Shown here: positions 1 to 8,975 of the stretch, piece by piece
How the letters are laid out: each line of letters begins with the position of its first letter
Numbering within the stretch: the stretch's first letter is position 1
Assembly: GCA_003427395.1 (NCBI GenBank)
Contig: BFEA01000101.1
Coordinates: 2,765,103 to 2,799,634, forward strand
DNA length: 34,532 nucleotides
Reading direction: 5' to 3'
Origin: Chara braunii
Taxonomy: Eukaryota; Streptophyta; Charophyceae; Charales; Characeae
Notes under the pieces: generated by a model
What the model saw: the letters and a program-made list of their open reading frames with translations, nothing else
Database searches by the model: none
What the model was told of the DNA's origin: nothing
Made by a program: the position numbers and the translations under genes

Positions 1-102
1 CTCTCTCTCTCTCTCTCTCTCTCTCGTGGCGGCTGGCCTCATGGTACTGTGCCCTTGCTAGGTAGCGTGGGAATATACACTGCCTTACTTGTTTTTGTGT
101 GA

Positions 103-133
<31 letters not shown>

Positions 134-164
134 GGGCGGCGAGGTCGCCGCCTCTCTCTGTCTT

Positions 165-239
<75 letters not shown>

Positions 240-347
240 CGCATCGTGGCTGGCCTCATGGTACTGCGCCCTTGCTAGGATGACCAAATCGAATGAATCT
301 GGCGCTGTAGCGTGGGAATATACACTGCCATACTTTTTTCTGTGTGA

Positions 348-399
<52 letters not shown>

Positions 400-433
400 G
401 CGAGTTCGCCTTGACCCTCCGTGCAGGTCGTTG

Positions 434-473
<40 letters not shown>

Positions 474-600
474 TCTCTCGCTCTCTCTCTCTCTCGTCGC
501 GACTGGCCTCATGGTACTGCGCCCTCCATAGGATGAGCAAAATCGAATGAATCTGGCGCTCTAGCGTGGGAATATACACTGCCATACTTTTTTTCGTTTT
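1..600. repeat. Tandem unit with embedded CT/GA/GT/GC microsatellites, three copies
   Basis: A non-microsatellite core containing ggcctcatggtactg recurs at 35, 252 and 505, each time followed by a gcgtgggaatatacactgcc segment and then by GT, GA and CT runs. Spacing is about 217 and 253 bp, the difference coming from microsatellite length and from a 30-bp block missing in copy 1. The CT runs and the GA runs of one unit are complementary, so each unit can fold back. Open frames here encode only Ser-Leu or Arg-Glu dipeptides and are not genes. Confidence 0.9.
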
Positions 601-684
601 TTTATTTTATTTTATTTGTTGTTTTTTTTTCCCGTTTTTTTTTCCGTTCGTTTCACTCCGACGTTCGGGATGCCTGCGCCCGGT

Positions 685-734
685 AGTCCGAGCCTCGGCA
701 CGGATCGGCATACTGGTCGGCCGAGGCTTGGACT
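685..734. repeat. Short hairpin
   Basis: The 15-nt arm at 685-699 is the reverse complement of 720-734 with one mismatch, leaving a 20-nt loop. It lies between T-rich DNA and the poly(T) of the first R1 copy. No tRNA-like boxes are evident. Function unknown. Confidence 0.6.
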
Positions 735-795
735 CGATAACTGGGCCAGGTACTTGTGGTTTAAGCAAAGGCCGGGTGATGGTCCCGATAGTTCC

Positions 796-1490
796 TTTTT
801 TTTTTTTTTTGGCGTGGAGGGGGGGGGAGAGGGGGACAAATGCTCCAGTCCATTCGTGGGGAGCAGCACGTGTTGGGAACAGGGCCCAGCGTCCCATATA
901 GAATTATATAAGTCATTTGAAATACCAGGGCCATTACCTGGCTTTGACTAAGAACAAACTGAGAACTATTGAAGGAGTTCAAGAAAATTTAGGAAAAACA
1001 TGGATAACTGCTGACCCTATTACTAGGGTACTCGAGCAGCAGTAACTAAGTCAAAAAGAAAAACCACAGAAGTCCTTTGAATGCTCAGAACCCCTGGAAT
1101 CCCTAACAAAACCCTCTAAAATTCTCTAACACTGTCTTATTCCCTGTCGAGTTCTCCCAGGCTTCATGCCCCACCCTAATAGGTTACATGGCAACACGAC
1201 TCGCCCCAGCTCTGACCAGCGTCGTCTCGGCAGCAACCCTTGGTTTTCCCGTGGAATGCCCGCCCCATGCATCCCCAACTCTCTATCCGGATACCGCTCT
1301 AGCTATCAACAGGTTACAGGGCAACCCCCCAACACCGGCCAGCGTTGTTCTGGCATCGGAAAACCGCAGATCCATGAATATAACATCATCAAAGAAGCCT
1401 AAAATGAGTTGCAAGAAGTACCTAGAATCCTAAAGCATTCTCAAGACCGCCAAAAACAACCAAAAACAATTAAATTGTTTATGAAAATTG
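796..1490 (-). repeat. R1 family repeat, copy 1 (poly(A)-tailed, minus strand)
   Basis: A run of 15 T at 796-810 is read as the poly(A) tail of a minus-strand retroposon. The body aligns by eye with 3287-3860: shared blocks include aatgctccagt, attcgtggggagcagcacgtg, cgtcccatatagag/aatta, actgtcttattccctgtcgag, ggttacagggcaac and ccggccagcg. It has no protein-coding potential that I recognise. It may be a SINE-like element or the 3' end of a larger non-LTR element; no clear pol III boxes were found. Boundaries at the high-coordinate end are approximate. Confidence 0.6.
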
Positions 1491-1539
1491 AGAACCAATT
1501 AGGATCATTTGGAAGCCGATATAATAAAAACCCGTTGCT

Positions 1540-2310
1540 AGCTGGAGATCTGGAGGGGTCAGCCACTAGGCATGGGAGGGGTTAGGATGAGGGTTCCCCT
1601 TAGGACAACTCGCTCGTGGAATAGGAACGGATGATGAGAGTGAGACTTAGTACAATCCACAGTTGATGTTTGTCTGAACTAGGACCCTACAGACTGCCCA
1701 TGGAACGAGGAACAGTTGATGAGAGTGAGACTTAGTACAGTCTATGGCCGGTGCTAGTAGGGCTCTTGTGTCAGTGGGCCTCTCCGTAGAATTGGTTGGG
1801 TTGCCTGCCTCCTATGTTCGGTTCCCTATGAACAAACATGTAGTTATGACAACAGTCTGCACAACGAACAACCTAACAACAAACAACAGTAACCACAACT
1901 GTGTAGACAACGATAGGAACGCAAAATAGGTCCACCTATGGCACTTGTAGTGAAACGTTTGTACCTAGCAACTGAAGTACCTGGGTGACAAGGCTCGCAC
2001 AAATATGCTTCGATCAGGGCTGAGTAGGGTGTGTGGGACTCAACTTAGCCCTGGTACCTACAACCACGGTTCGATCAGGTCACCCCCAAGGTTGGAGGGT
2101 GACGATCCTGAGTGGCAGACACTAAGGTAGGATAGTGGGAGAAGGAGTGCGCCAGGAAAAATTACCAAAGAGGTAGGTTAGGAGGGAGTCCTATAGGATT
2201 AGGGGGCCTCTACCACATGGCCGAGTGTCGAAGGTGACTCTCATATGTCTGTAATCCAGCCTCTACAACAACCTGGGTTAAAAAAAATTAAAAAAATACA
2301 ATAAAATCAA
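1540..2310 (+). repeat. R2 family repeat, copy 1 (plus strand, A-rich tail)
   Basis: The segment from about 1965 to 2310 matches 34200-34532 in order: gaagtacctg, a gaggctcg-like block, tatgcttc, agggctg, cctggtacct, ggtaggatagt-like, and a shared end cctctacaacaacc followed by an A-rich tract. It therefore looks like a poly(A)-tailed retroposon on the plus strand. Upstream, the motif gatgagagtgagacttagta occurs at 1633 and 1718, an 85-bp tandem duplication. The 5' limit is not defined and the inclusion of 1540-1960 is a guess. Confidence 0.45.
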
Positions 2311-2394
2311 AACCACATTACCCAACTTAAAGGGCCAAGTGCTATTCAACCAACCAACCTACAACTGCCTCAACCCACCTATCCTAGATACGAA

Positions 2395-2680
2395 GCTCTA
2401 CCAGGCCTAACGCCCCCAACCGCTGGGTTATAGGGTGGCGCGACCCACCCTAACTCCGACTCGCGTCGTCCTAGTAGCAGCTCGTGACACCCTTGGCAGT
2501 TCTCTAGATCTCCCTACCAGGCCTGTACACACCACATAACTCAGGTTACATGGCAGCGTAACCAAACCCCAGCTCCGGCCAGCGTTGTTCTGGCATCGGC
2601 CAACCTTAAACTTGTGGATATGATGGTGAAACCCGCAGTCGGACGATCTGCTGAACACCAACACCACAACGAAGGTTTCG
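2395..2680 (-). repeat. R1 family fragment
   Basis: Diverged R1 sequence lacking the poly(T) end. The block ctctaccaggcct...ggttacatggcagcg...ccggccagcgttgttctggcatcgg parallels 3700-3770 and 1310-1360. It sits between R2 copy 1 and R1 copy 2. No coding function is apparent. Confidence 0.5.
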
Positions 2681-2689
2681 AAATATTCG

Positions 2690-3253
2690 GCTCCCGTCGT
2701 GCACTGGTCGTGCTCGACATACCCAGACCACCTAAGCCCTCCCCCTAATGTCCACTATGGCAAGACTTATCATGGTGTAGCCACCATCTCCATCGCTGTT
2801 GTGCCCTAGTTCCGTCCTACCAACTAGCCCCCTCGCCAGCAGGACGCGTCATATCCTTCCAACTAGTAACCCCACTTAGTCAAACGACACTCACCCCTAC
2901 ATATGCGACCCCAACATGGAGGGTTAAGCTGGAGAGAGAAAAAACCACCATCCAAATTCAAGTACAGCATACACGATCAATGCAAAAACAAGGTACTAGA
3001 ATACAACTCTGCAGGGCGAAATTCCGACACTTGCGAATTTAGGGTTTTTAACTCGATTAGAAGATCGATATCCATGCACGAAAACTTTAATGGAAAAACA
3101 GAACTTAGATCAAAAATAAGATTCTACTGTTTGAAATCGAAGATTATGACATCAGAACCACAAAACATCAAATCGTGAAGCAAAGTTTTGGAAATCAAGA
3201 TTAAGAGATTAATTTTGGTGTCTAAATAAACTTACGAATCTTACGGCTCTGAT
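2690..3253. other. Unassigned intergenic sequence
   Basis: I see no gene, RNA or clear repeat here. It is C-rich up to about 2900 and AT-rich after. A 91-codon open frame at 2903-3178 has no recognisable domain and no support. It ends at the poly(T) of R1 copy 2. Confidence 0.4.
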
Positions 3254-3254
<1 letters not shown>

Positions 3255-3289
<35 letters not shown>

Positions 3290-3860
3290 GACAAATGCTC
3301 CAGTCTATTCGTGGGGAGCAGCACGTGCTGGGAACCAGGCCCATCGTCCCATATAGAGTTACACAAGTCATTTGAGAAACCGGGGCCATTACCCAACTTT
3401 GACTGAGAATCAATCTGAGAACTATTGAAGAAATTCGAGAGAATTGAAGGACAGGTTGAAAAACTACTGACCTCTTTTCGAATGCTCAGAACCCCTAGAC
3501 TCCCAAACAAAACTCTCTAAAATTGTCCAACACTGTCTTATTCCCTGTCGAGCTCACCCAGGCCACACCCCCACCCAGCTAGGTTACAGAGCAACACGAC
3601 TTGCCCCAACTCCGGGCAGTGTCATCCCAACAGCTACCCTTGGTTGTCCCTTGGAATGCCCACCCCAAAGCATCCCCAGATCTCTCTACCAGGCCTCACG
3701 GAGTCACGCTCCTTCAATCAGCAGGTTACAGGGCAACAACCCAGCACCGGCCAGCGTCGTTCTGGCATCGAACAACCACATATCCATGAATGTAACGGTA
3801 TCAAACAGCCTAAAGCGAGTTGCTAGAAGTCCCCAGAATCCTAAAACATTTTTTTTTTTT
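3255..3860 (-). repeat. R1 family repeat, copy 2
   Basis: It opens with 32 T (3255-3286), the presumed poly(A) tail of a minus-strand insertion, followed by aatgctccagtctattcgtg and the rest of the R1 body. It is the best-preserved copy and serves as the reference for reading copies 1 and 3. The end abuts the poly(T) of copy 3 at 3849-3863, so copies 2 and 3 are head-to-tail. Confidence 0.65.
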
Positions 3861-4141
3861 TTTATCAATGCTATTTGAGATAAATTTGGGAGACTATCCA
3901 CCAGCGAAAATCCCAGCAATTGTCTTCAAACACTAAGCGCCAGAGGGTCCTAACAACCTCGAAGTCCTCAGACAGTCTTATTCCCTACCAAACTCTACCA
4001 AGCCTCTCACCCCCGCTATAGGTTACAGGGCAAAGCAACTCACCCTGACTCAGGCCAGCATCGTCTTCGATAGGAACCCTTGATTATCCCGTGAAATGCC
4101 CCCCCTAGGCATTCCCAGATATCTCTACCACTCAAGCTCCC
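3849..4141 (-). repeat. R1 family repeat, copy 3, left part (split by gypsy insertion)
   Basis: A T15 tract at 3849-3863 begins the copy. The segment cagtcttattccctac, ggttacagggcaa and agatatctctacca follows copy 2. At 4141 the R1 sequence stops where the gypsy LTR begins, and R1-like sequence (gtcaacaagttacagcgtcaac, compare atcagcaggttacagggcaac in copy 2) resumes after 17531. The insertion point falls at the ctcc just before the second ggttacaggg block of the family. Confidence 0.65.
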
Positions 4142-4361
4142 GTGACGCCCAACCTCACGCCCAATGCGATTTCCTGATCGGAGTGGGGTGTGGGCCTGGA
4201 AGTGCGAAAAGGGGTGTGCCAAGGATTTTTGGGAAAGTGGGGGTGGAGTCCCTGGTCAGAACTGAGATCTCCTGTGGCAGAGTTTTTCGGGGGCACGGGT
4301 GCAATTTGGCAGAGAGGGCGGACCACTTCTGGTCATGAGGCAGATGGCATGCGCGGGTCAT

Positions 4362-4589
4362 TTATGGCCGTTCGATCCATCTGTGTTGAGGACGGTGGTT
4401 CATCGAAAGATCCCTTCGGGGTGGGTGTGATCCCGATGAGTCAGGTCGTCGGTTGCCGCCACGTGGCGCCGGTCGTCGCACGTTCTGGTTGGGCCCTCGC
4501 GGTCCCGAGGCTCTCTGGTTGCCGCGTTGTCGGCAATTTCCGCAGGGCGTGCGGGGCCAGTAGGGGGCTATGGCTTTCCACGGGATGAC
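4362..4589 (-). other. Shifted-frame continuation of the LTR-resident ORF (3' LTR)
   Basis: No ATG starts this frame, yet it reads VIPWKAIAPYWPRTPCGNC and then a basic, Arg/Pro/Gly-rich tail to a stop at 4362-4364. The solo LTR at 31022-33737 encodes VIPWTAVEPHWPRTLCTAC in one frame with the upstream FVIIDTHFPPY peptide. In the gypsy LTR the distance between the two peptides is 62 nt, in the solo LTR 63 nt, so a single-base difference separates them into two frames. The C-x2-C pair may be half of a zinc site; the partner cysteines are not evident. Confidence 0.5.
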
Positions 4590-5026
4590 TCTGAGTTGAT
4601 GATACAGGAAAGAAGACGAAAGGGAGGGAAGTTAGTGGAGATAACGACAAAGCCAGGGGAAATAAAGTAGTGGGTGTGGTCCGAAGTGGGGAAATCAGAA
4701 CACCGTGGATTGCTGGTTGTGGCACAGTGAAACTCCCTAGGACAAAGTCCGTTCTCGGTTAGGCAGGGGAACCTCTGTCGGAGGCACTCCTCAATCCAAG
4801 GGGTGAAGTACTCCGGGTCGTACGACGACTCTGAGCTCCGGGAGCGCGTCATTATGTCATTGTAGAGCCGCGGAATTCCTATTGACGTGTCTTCGTTGAT
4901 TGCGATCATTGCCTGTGAGTACGTGTAGGCTGTGCGAATCGAGTCGCGCTTACATGTGTTCACACGGGATGATTGCTTCGTTGCTGACGCGGAGTGGCCA
5001 CATCCAATTAGGCAATATCCCCGCAA
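4568..5026 (-). CDS. LTR-resident ORF, 152 aa, unknown function (3' LTR copy)
   Basis: An ATG-initiated frame lying wholly inside the LTR, about 790 bp downstream of the LTR TATA box in the direction of transcription, so it would sit in the transcribed leader. It contains an acidic, aromatic middle (ESSYDPEYFTPWIEECLRQR) and near the C terminus FVVISTNFPPF, which resembles FVIIDTHFPPY in the solo LTR ORF at 32956-33504. The counterpart in the other LTR (15481-15939) has the same length and about 14 residue differences. It resembles no family that I know. In this copy it is in a 3' LTR and would be expressed only by read-out. Confidence 0.45.
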   Translation of the reverse strand: MRGYCLIGCGHSASATKQSSRVNTCKRDSIRTAYTYSQAMIAINEDTSIGIPRLYNDIMTRSRSSESSYDPEYFTPWIEECLRQRFPCLTENGLCPREFHCATTSNPRCSDFPTSDHTHYFISPGFVVISTNFPPFRLLSCIINSESSRGKP

Positions 5027-5816
5027 TCGTTAACCTTTTTATATGTGGTGCGTTGTGAATCGACGCACGGGCACACGTGTAAGTGCGCAGATCAGATCGC
5101 ACCTACACGCGCCCCTGCTTGGCGTTCGCTGGTTTCTGGGCAAACCAGCTATCCTATCATGTAATCACTCCGTAATTTTTTAGCCGGCAAGATGCAACAA
5201 TCGCAACATCTCAATCAATGGGTAAACAAGAACGGAAGCATTATTGATGACTGCGCAAAATTCCTACCCTTCTCATGAATGCATCAAGACGATTAGCAAA
5301 GGCAAAAATCATGCATACAGACAAGCAACTAGATATAACATCCATTCATTCAACATAATGCACACAATATCCGAGATGGAAATCGCAAGGACGAGCGTGG
5401 GCAAAAGAAAACCAACCCAAGATTCTGAAAACAAAAATGGGCAAATCGCCCTGTTCCGAAATCAAAATTTATATACACCAACAGAGAGGGAGAAAAAACA
5501 AAAGAAACAGCAAATCCACGTCCATCAACCTCTACTCCCTCTTCCTCTCTCACTCTCTCCGATGCGGACAGTCCATCGTCGCGCACCAACCCACGAAGCC
5601 GTTACCCCACTTAGTTCTCCCACACCCGTCAGGTTCGCCCGTGCCCACAGTCCGTCGTGGCCCGCGTCAACCCCGCGCGTTTGGCACCAGCTCGTGGGGT
5701 TGCCCGACTCCCACTTCAACTCACCTCTTCCTTTGCTCGTGAGCCGACCCTCGCTGATCGCGCTACCCCGAGCTTCCACTTAGCTGGTTAAGAGAGGTAA
5801 CTAATCGTGCAGCCGG

Positions 5817-5824
5817 AATTTATA
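5817..5824 (-). promoter_or_regulatory. TATA box of the 3' LTR
   Basis: Minus strand TATAAATT inside gctataaattccggctg, identical in both LTRs. It lies about 0.8 kb inside the LTR from its U3 edge, a normal place for an LTR core promoter. In the 3' LTR it would drive transcription outward toward lower coordinates. The start site is inferred, not seen. Confidence 0.55.
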
Positions 5825-6629
5825 GCGTGCATGCATGCGCGAAGAACACGGAATTACAAGGACTTAGTAGGAAGGTTAGGAGAGGGAGCGCCTACGTTTT
5901 GCAGGACCCGATCGCTGCGTGGGGGACGTAACCACTCTCCACACATCGATCCGATCACGCAGACCGCGGCTACCAAAACGCAGCAAAAAGAAAGAGAAGA
6001 AGGGCGGGAAAGGCGAAGCACAAGAAGAAAGATACAGTTACAATGGCGCCCGCCCGAAATTACAGTTACGCACATGATTAAAGGCGCCGACTAATCAGAG
6101 TTCCGTTGCTGCCGCACGAAAAAGCGTGTAAGCAAAAAGCGTCGCGTGGCCAAGAAAAATCCTAATTGCAAAATTCCTAAATTCCTATCTAATGCAGAAA
6201 ATCAAAGAGCACAAGCATCGAAAAGGAAGTTCGAAATTCCGAGAGCCATCAGGGCTCGACAAGATCTGAAGAAAAATAATTCAAAAAGAAATTAAAAAAA
6301 AAAGAAGCAAAATTCCCGCGTGATGTCCGCGCCTAAAAAGTCCCAGTCCGAAACAAAAAGTAGCAACAACAACATTTATTAATCGCGCGTATGACAGCGC
6401 GCCACTCACAGAGCCAATCAACCAATCGATCGTCCCGGGGTCCACCTGGGCCTGAACCAGCCATCCGAAAGGAACCGACGCAAAAAGACGAAGAAGCGAG
6501 GACACCGATGCAATTTCCCATCCATCCCAATCTCCCGTAATTGGCCCATCGTTCCTAGCTTAGGAGTCTTTAGGACCCCTCATTGCTATCGCGCAGAAAA
6601 TCGCGCGGTGCAGAAATCGGTTCGTCACA

Positions 6630-7560
6630 TATGTGACGCCTAGGGGGTTCCAATATTAGCAAGCTCCTGCTTGCTTGTTGACACGTGTCGATCTCTCTAA
6701 TCGATCGATACGTGGAGCTTTTCCTTTTGTGCCACTTACCGTATGAATGCGTGTGGATGTCGTCTTGTGTGGCAAACACAACTCTAACTACGAATTCCTC
6801 AGGAAGGACCATTGGCAATCCAAGGAGGGGCTCACACGTGTCATCGCAGTGACACGCGCACCAATCAACCGATCACCAGTGTCCAGTGGGGAGAGGGAAG
6901 GGACGACGGTACATGGGTGCATGGCGAGGGGGAGGGTTAATCGGGAGAGGTGGCAAGAAACTGTCCAACCTCGCCACCGTTTTCGGAAGTTCTTGATATC
7001 GAACGATCCGGTGGAAACGGGGGAAGCGATTACCACTATGGGGGAGAGAAGCGAGGTAGTCTGGATACAGGGTGGTGAAAGTGCGAAAGAGTGCCGCGCG
7101 GAAATGGTCGTAGTTTTCGCATGTGGGGATAGTCCCCGTAATCATGCAGTAAACTTCGACCATATTGTGGCCTCGCCACGCGACGCTCAGAAGAAGGATA
7201 TGGAGGTAGAAGTCAAGGAGGGCGCATCGGGTCGAGGGGTGGGGATACATTGTGACAATAAGGCGGGTGGCGTAGAAGAAGCGAAAGGTATCGATGGGAA
7301 AGGGGTTGCGGGGGACGGCGGGATAACGACCGGGGACGAAGCCCGATGCCCCGCATCAGTACAAGCTCGAACTGGTGGACGGTCGGTGGTGGAGGGGGAG
7401 GGGGATTGGCTTCGTCGCCACCTTGTCGGTGCGGCCGAAGTCTCGGCAGCTGGGTCCCCATCCTCGGGCTTGGGCGGCTCTGGATCTCGACCGGATTGTC
7501 GGCGACCTGCTGATTGGCTCCGCTGGCAAATTCCAGCTGTCATTTTCCGGCCGCGATTTC
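6630..7560 (-). other. Non-coding internal stretch between last ORF and 3' LTR
   Basis: About 930 bp on the element strand without a supported reading frame. No clear purine-only polypurine tract abuts the LTR: the adjacent element-strand sequence is ggaaccccctaggcgtcacata. A long plus-strand frame (6747-7937) crosses it but reads antisense through the acidic repeat ORF and is not credited. Confidence 0.5.
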
Positions 7561-8466
7561 TTATCTCCTGCGTGCCGCCTCGGGGTCTTCCGCCTGTGCG
7601 CCCGCTTGCTCTCCTTCCTCCGCGGAGATCTCGCACTCCGACCCCTCCAACTCTAGCTCCTCCTCTTCGTCATCTTGTTCTTCTTCTTCCTCCTGCTCAC
7701 TTTGCTCCCCTTCGCTGTGTTCGCTGTAACTCCCCTCTTCGGGAGTTTCTTCCTCGTCGTCCTTCTCTTCTTCTTCTTCTTCCTGCTCACTTTGCTCCCC
7801 TTCGCTGTGTTCAATGTAACTCCCCTCTTCGGGAGTTTCTTCCTCGTCGTCCTTCTCTTTTTCTTCTTCTTCTTCCTCTGCTGCTATCGCCTCGTCTTCG
7901 GTGGCCGTTCGATCCCGGAAGTAGGTGGGATCGATGATCTCCCGCGGGCTCAAATAGTCCCGCTGTGATGGCGGGTTGTAGTCGTTTTCCGGCTCCTCCA
8001 GGCACGCTGACCACTGAAGATACGGCGCCAAGGTGCGCGTGGGAACGTGCGGGATCGGGCTATTGTCATTTTGCGAGACGATCTCCAGGGGCAGATCGTC
8101 GGCTAGCTGCGCGAGTGGAACCGTAAGCTCTAGGACGATCGGTTGGCGATGACTGGGCCGCACCGATCCGAACAGGAATCCGAGAAGATCGCCCTCCACG
8201 TCCGTTCTCCAGGCCTGGATAATCAGCCCCTCCAAGTACTCGCTCCAGTGGCGATGGTCTTCGTCCCTTGTCCACGTGATTTGTACCCCGACCAGGCACG
8301 CCGAAAGCTCGACGAAGTGCTTGCGCCTAAGTCTCCACTGCCCAAGATCGAGGAGGGGGACTGCGAGCGACTCTAGGCAAAAAGAGAGACGAGGGTGGAG
8401 ACTAGATTGCCAGAAGGTGGGAAGGAGAGATGGGAGGGAAAAAGTGGAGAGTTGGGAGTGGTTCAT
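7561..8466 (-). CDS. Gypsy ORF3b, acidic-repeat protein, 301 aa, unknown function
   Basis: Third-position ORF downstream of integrase in the same direction. Residues 1-185 have ordinary composition with several Trp and Pro; from about 190 to 290 it becomes an almost pure Glu/Asp/Ser tail. Within the tail a 30-residue unit (KDDEEETPEEGSYxEHSEGE core) occurs twice, encoded by a 90-bp DNA repeat (7693 and 7783). Its ATG overlaps the stop of the preceding ORF as ATGA at 8466-8463. No membrane segment or fusion-type env feature is present, so it is not an envelope. The acidic tail suggests a histone or nucleic-acid-protein binding role, purely by inference. It could also be the second half of ORF3a split by a frameshift. 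Confidence 0.55.
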   Translation of the reverse strand: MNHSQLSTFSLPSLLPTFWQSSLHPRLSFCLESLAVPLLDLGQWRLRRKHFVELSACLVGVQITWTRDEDHRHWSEYLEGLIIQAWRTDVEGDLLGFLFGSVRPSHRQPIVLELTVPLAQLADDLPLEIVSQNDNSPIPHVPTRTLAPYLQWSACLEEPENDYNPPSQRDYLSPREIIDPTYFRDRTATEDEAIAAEEEEEEKEKDDEEETPEEGSYIEHSEGEQSEQEEEEEEKDDEEETPEEGSYSEHSEGEQSEQEEEEEQDDEEEELELEGSECEISAEEGEQAGAQAEDPEAARRR

Positions 8467-8975
8467 CGAGGAGGCTGGAAGGGGATAAGCTCTGGCAGCA
8501 CCACCGCCGGCTCGTGATGGAATGCTTGGATCCCTTTGAGCTCGACACCGTCTGTGGGGAAAAGATTATCCCCTCGGCGCGTAAGAGAGCAATTCCACTC
8601 CATGGCCAGTTGCTGCGCCCACTTCCTCGGTGTCGTCCGGATGGCGGTATGCCGGAGCGCATTGACCGTGCTGATGTCGCCGCTGAAGCCGACCACCGTG
8701 GACACGTGGCTAATCCTCGGAGCTGATCGCCGATGGATAGCCACCGCTTCTGCCAGTACCACCACCTGAGGACTGCCTGCGAATCGGAACTCAGCCGCTG
8801 CATACACTCCCGAAGTGCAGAAGAACTTCGCCATTCGTAGAAGATCCTGGTTGAGTCGTGGATGACACACCTGCCAAATCGCCGAGATGTAACCCCATGG
8901 CGTTAAGAGATGGTCACCGAGACCCCGTGGCGTTAAGAGATGCTCGCCGAGGGCTTGCTCCGTGAGAAAGCTCAT
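8463..8975 (-). CDS. Gypsy ORF3a, 170 aa, unknown function
   Basis: Begins with an ATG overlapping the integrase stop (ATGA at 8975-8972) and ends with a TGA that overlaps the ATG of the next ORF (8466-8463). Two copies of a 10-residue motif (LGEHLLTPRG, LGDHLLTPWG) occupy residues 9-28, encoded by a roughly 31-bp DNA repeat near 8893 and 8924. The rest (for example RHTAIRTTPRKWAQQLAMEW) matches no family that I know. The position, same-strand order and serial overlaps suggest translation by reinitiation after pol, or one longer protein now frameshifted. Confidence 0.5.
   Translation of the reverse strand: MSFLTEQALGEHLLTPRGLGDHLLTPWGYISAIWQVCHPRLNQDLLRMAKFFCTSGVYAAAEFRFAGSPQVVVLAEAVAIHRRSAPRISHVSTVVGFSGDISTVNALRHTAIRTTPRKWAQQLAMEWNCSLTRRGDNLFPTDGVELKGIQAFHHEPAVVLPELIPFQPPR

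Larger units (their letters stand above)
4142..6629 (-). repeat. 3' LTR of the gypsy element
   Basis: Matches 15065-17531 along its whole length, in the same orientation. Outer end on the plus strand reads gtgacgcccaacctcacg, and the inner end ggttcgtcaca. It keeps the terminal GCGTCAC that the other LTR has lost at the primer-site junction. It carries the TATA box near 5817-5824 and the LTR-resident reading frame at 4568-5026. Confidence 0.92.

Noticed and set aside
39-585. Long frames encoding Arg-Glu and Ser-Leu repeats
   Set aside because: Translations of CT/GA microsatellite.
2067-2085. GGTTCGATCAGG, a B-box look-alike in R2
   Set aside because: No A box at the right distance, and the second R2 copy lacks the motif.
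4420-4460. cccgatgagtcaggtcgtcgg as a hammerhead core in the gypsy LTR
   Set aside because: Has CGATGAG rather than CTGATGA and no GAAA at the end of a paired stem II.
5244-5783. Plus-strand 179-codon frame in the 3' LTR, also open at 16155-16694 in the 5' LTR
   Set aside because: It is antisense to the element transcript. The two LTRs were identical on insertion, so shared openness is not evidence of coding. Low-complexity Ser/Pro composition.
6747-7937. Plus-strand open frame of 396 codons
   Set aside because: It runs antisense to the acidic-repeat ORF; its Leu/Pro-rich second half is the complement of the Glu-rich codons. No domain recognised and the codon pattern is that of a shadow.
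7561-8975. Envelope gene in the third-ORF position
   Set aside because: No signal peptide, transmembrane segment or glycoprotein features; the composition is acidic and soluble.
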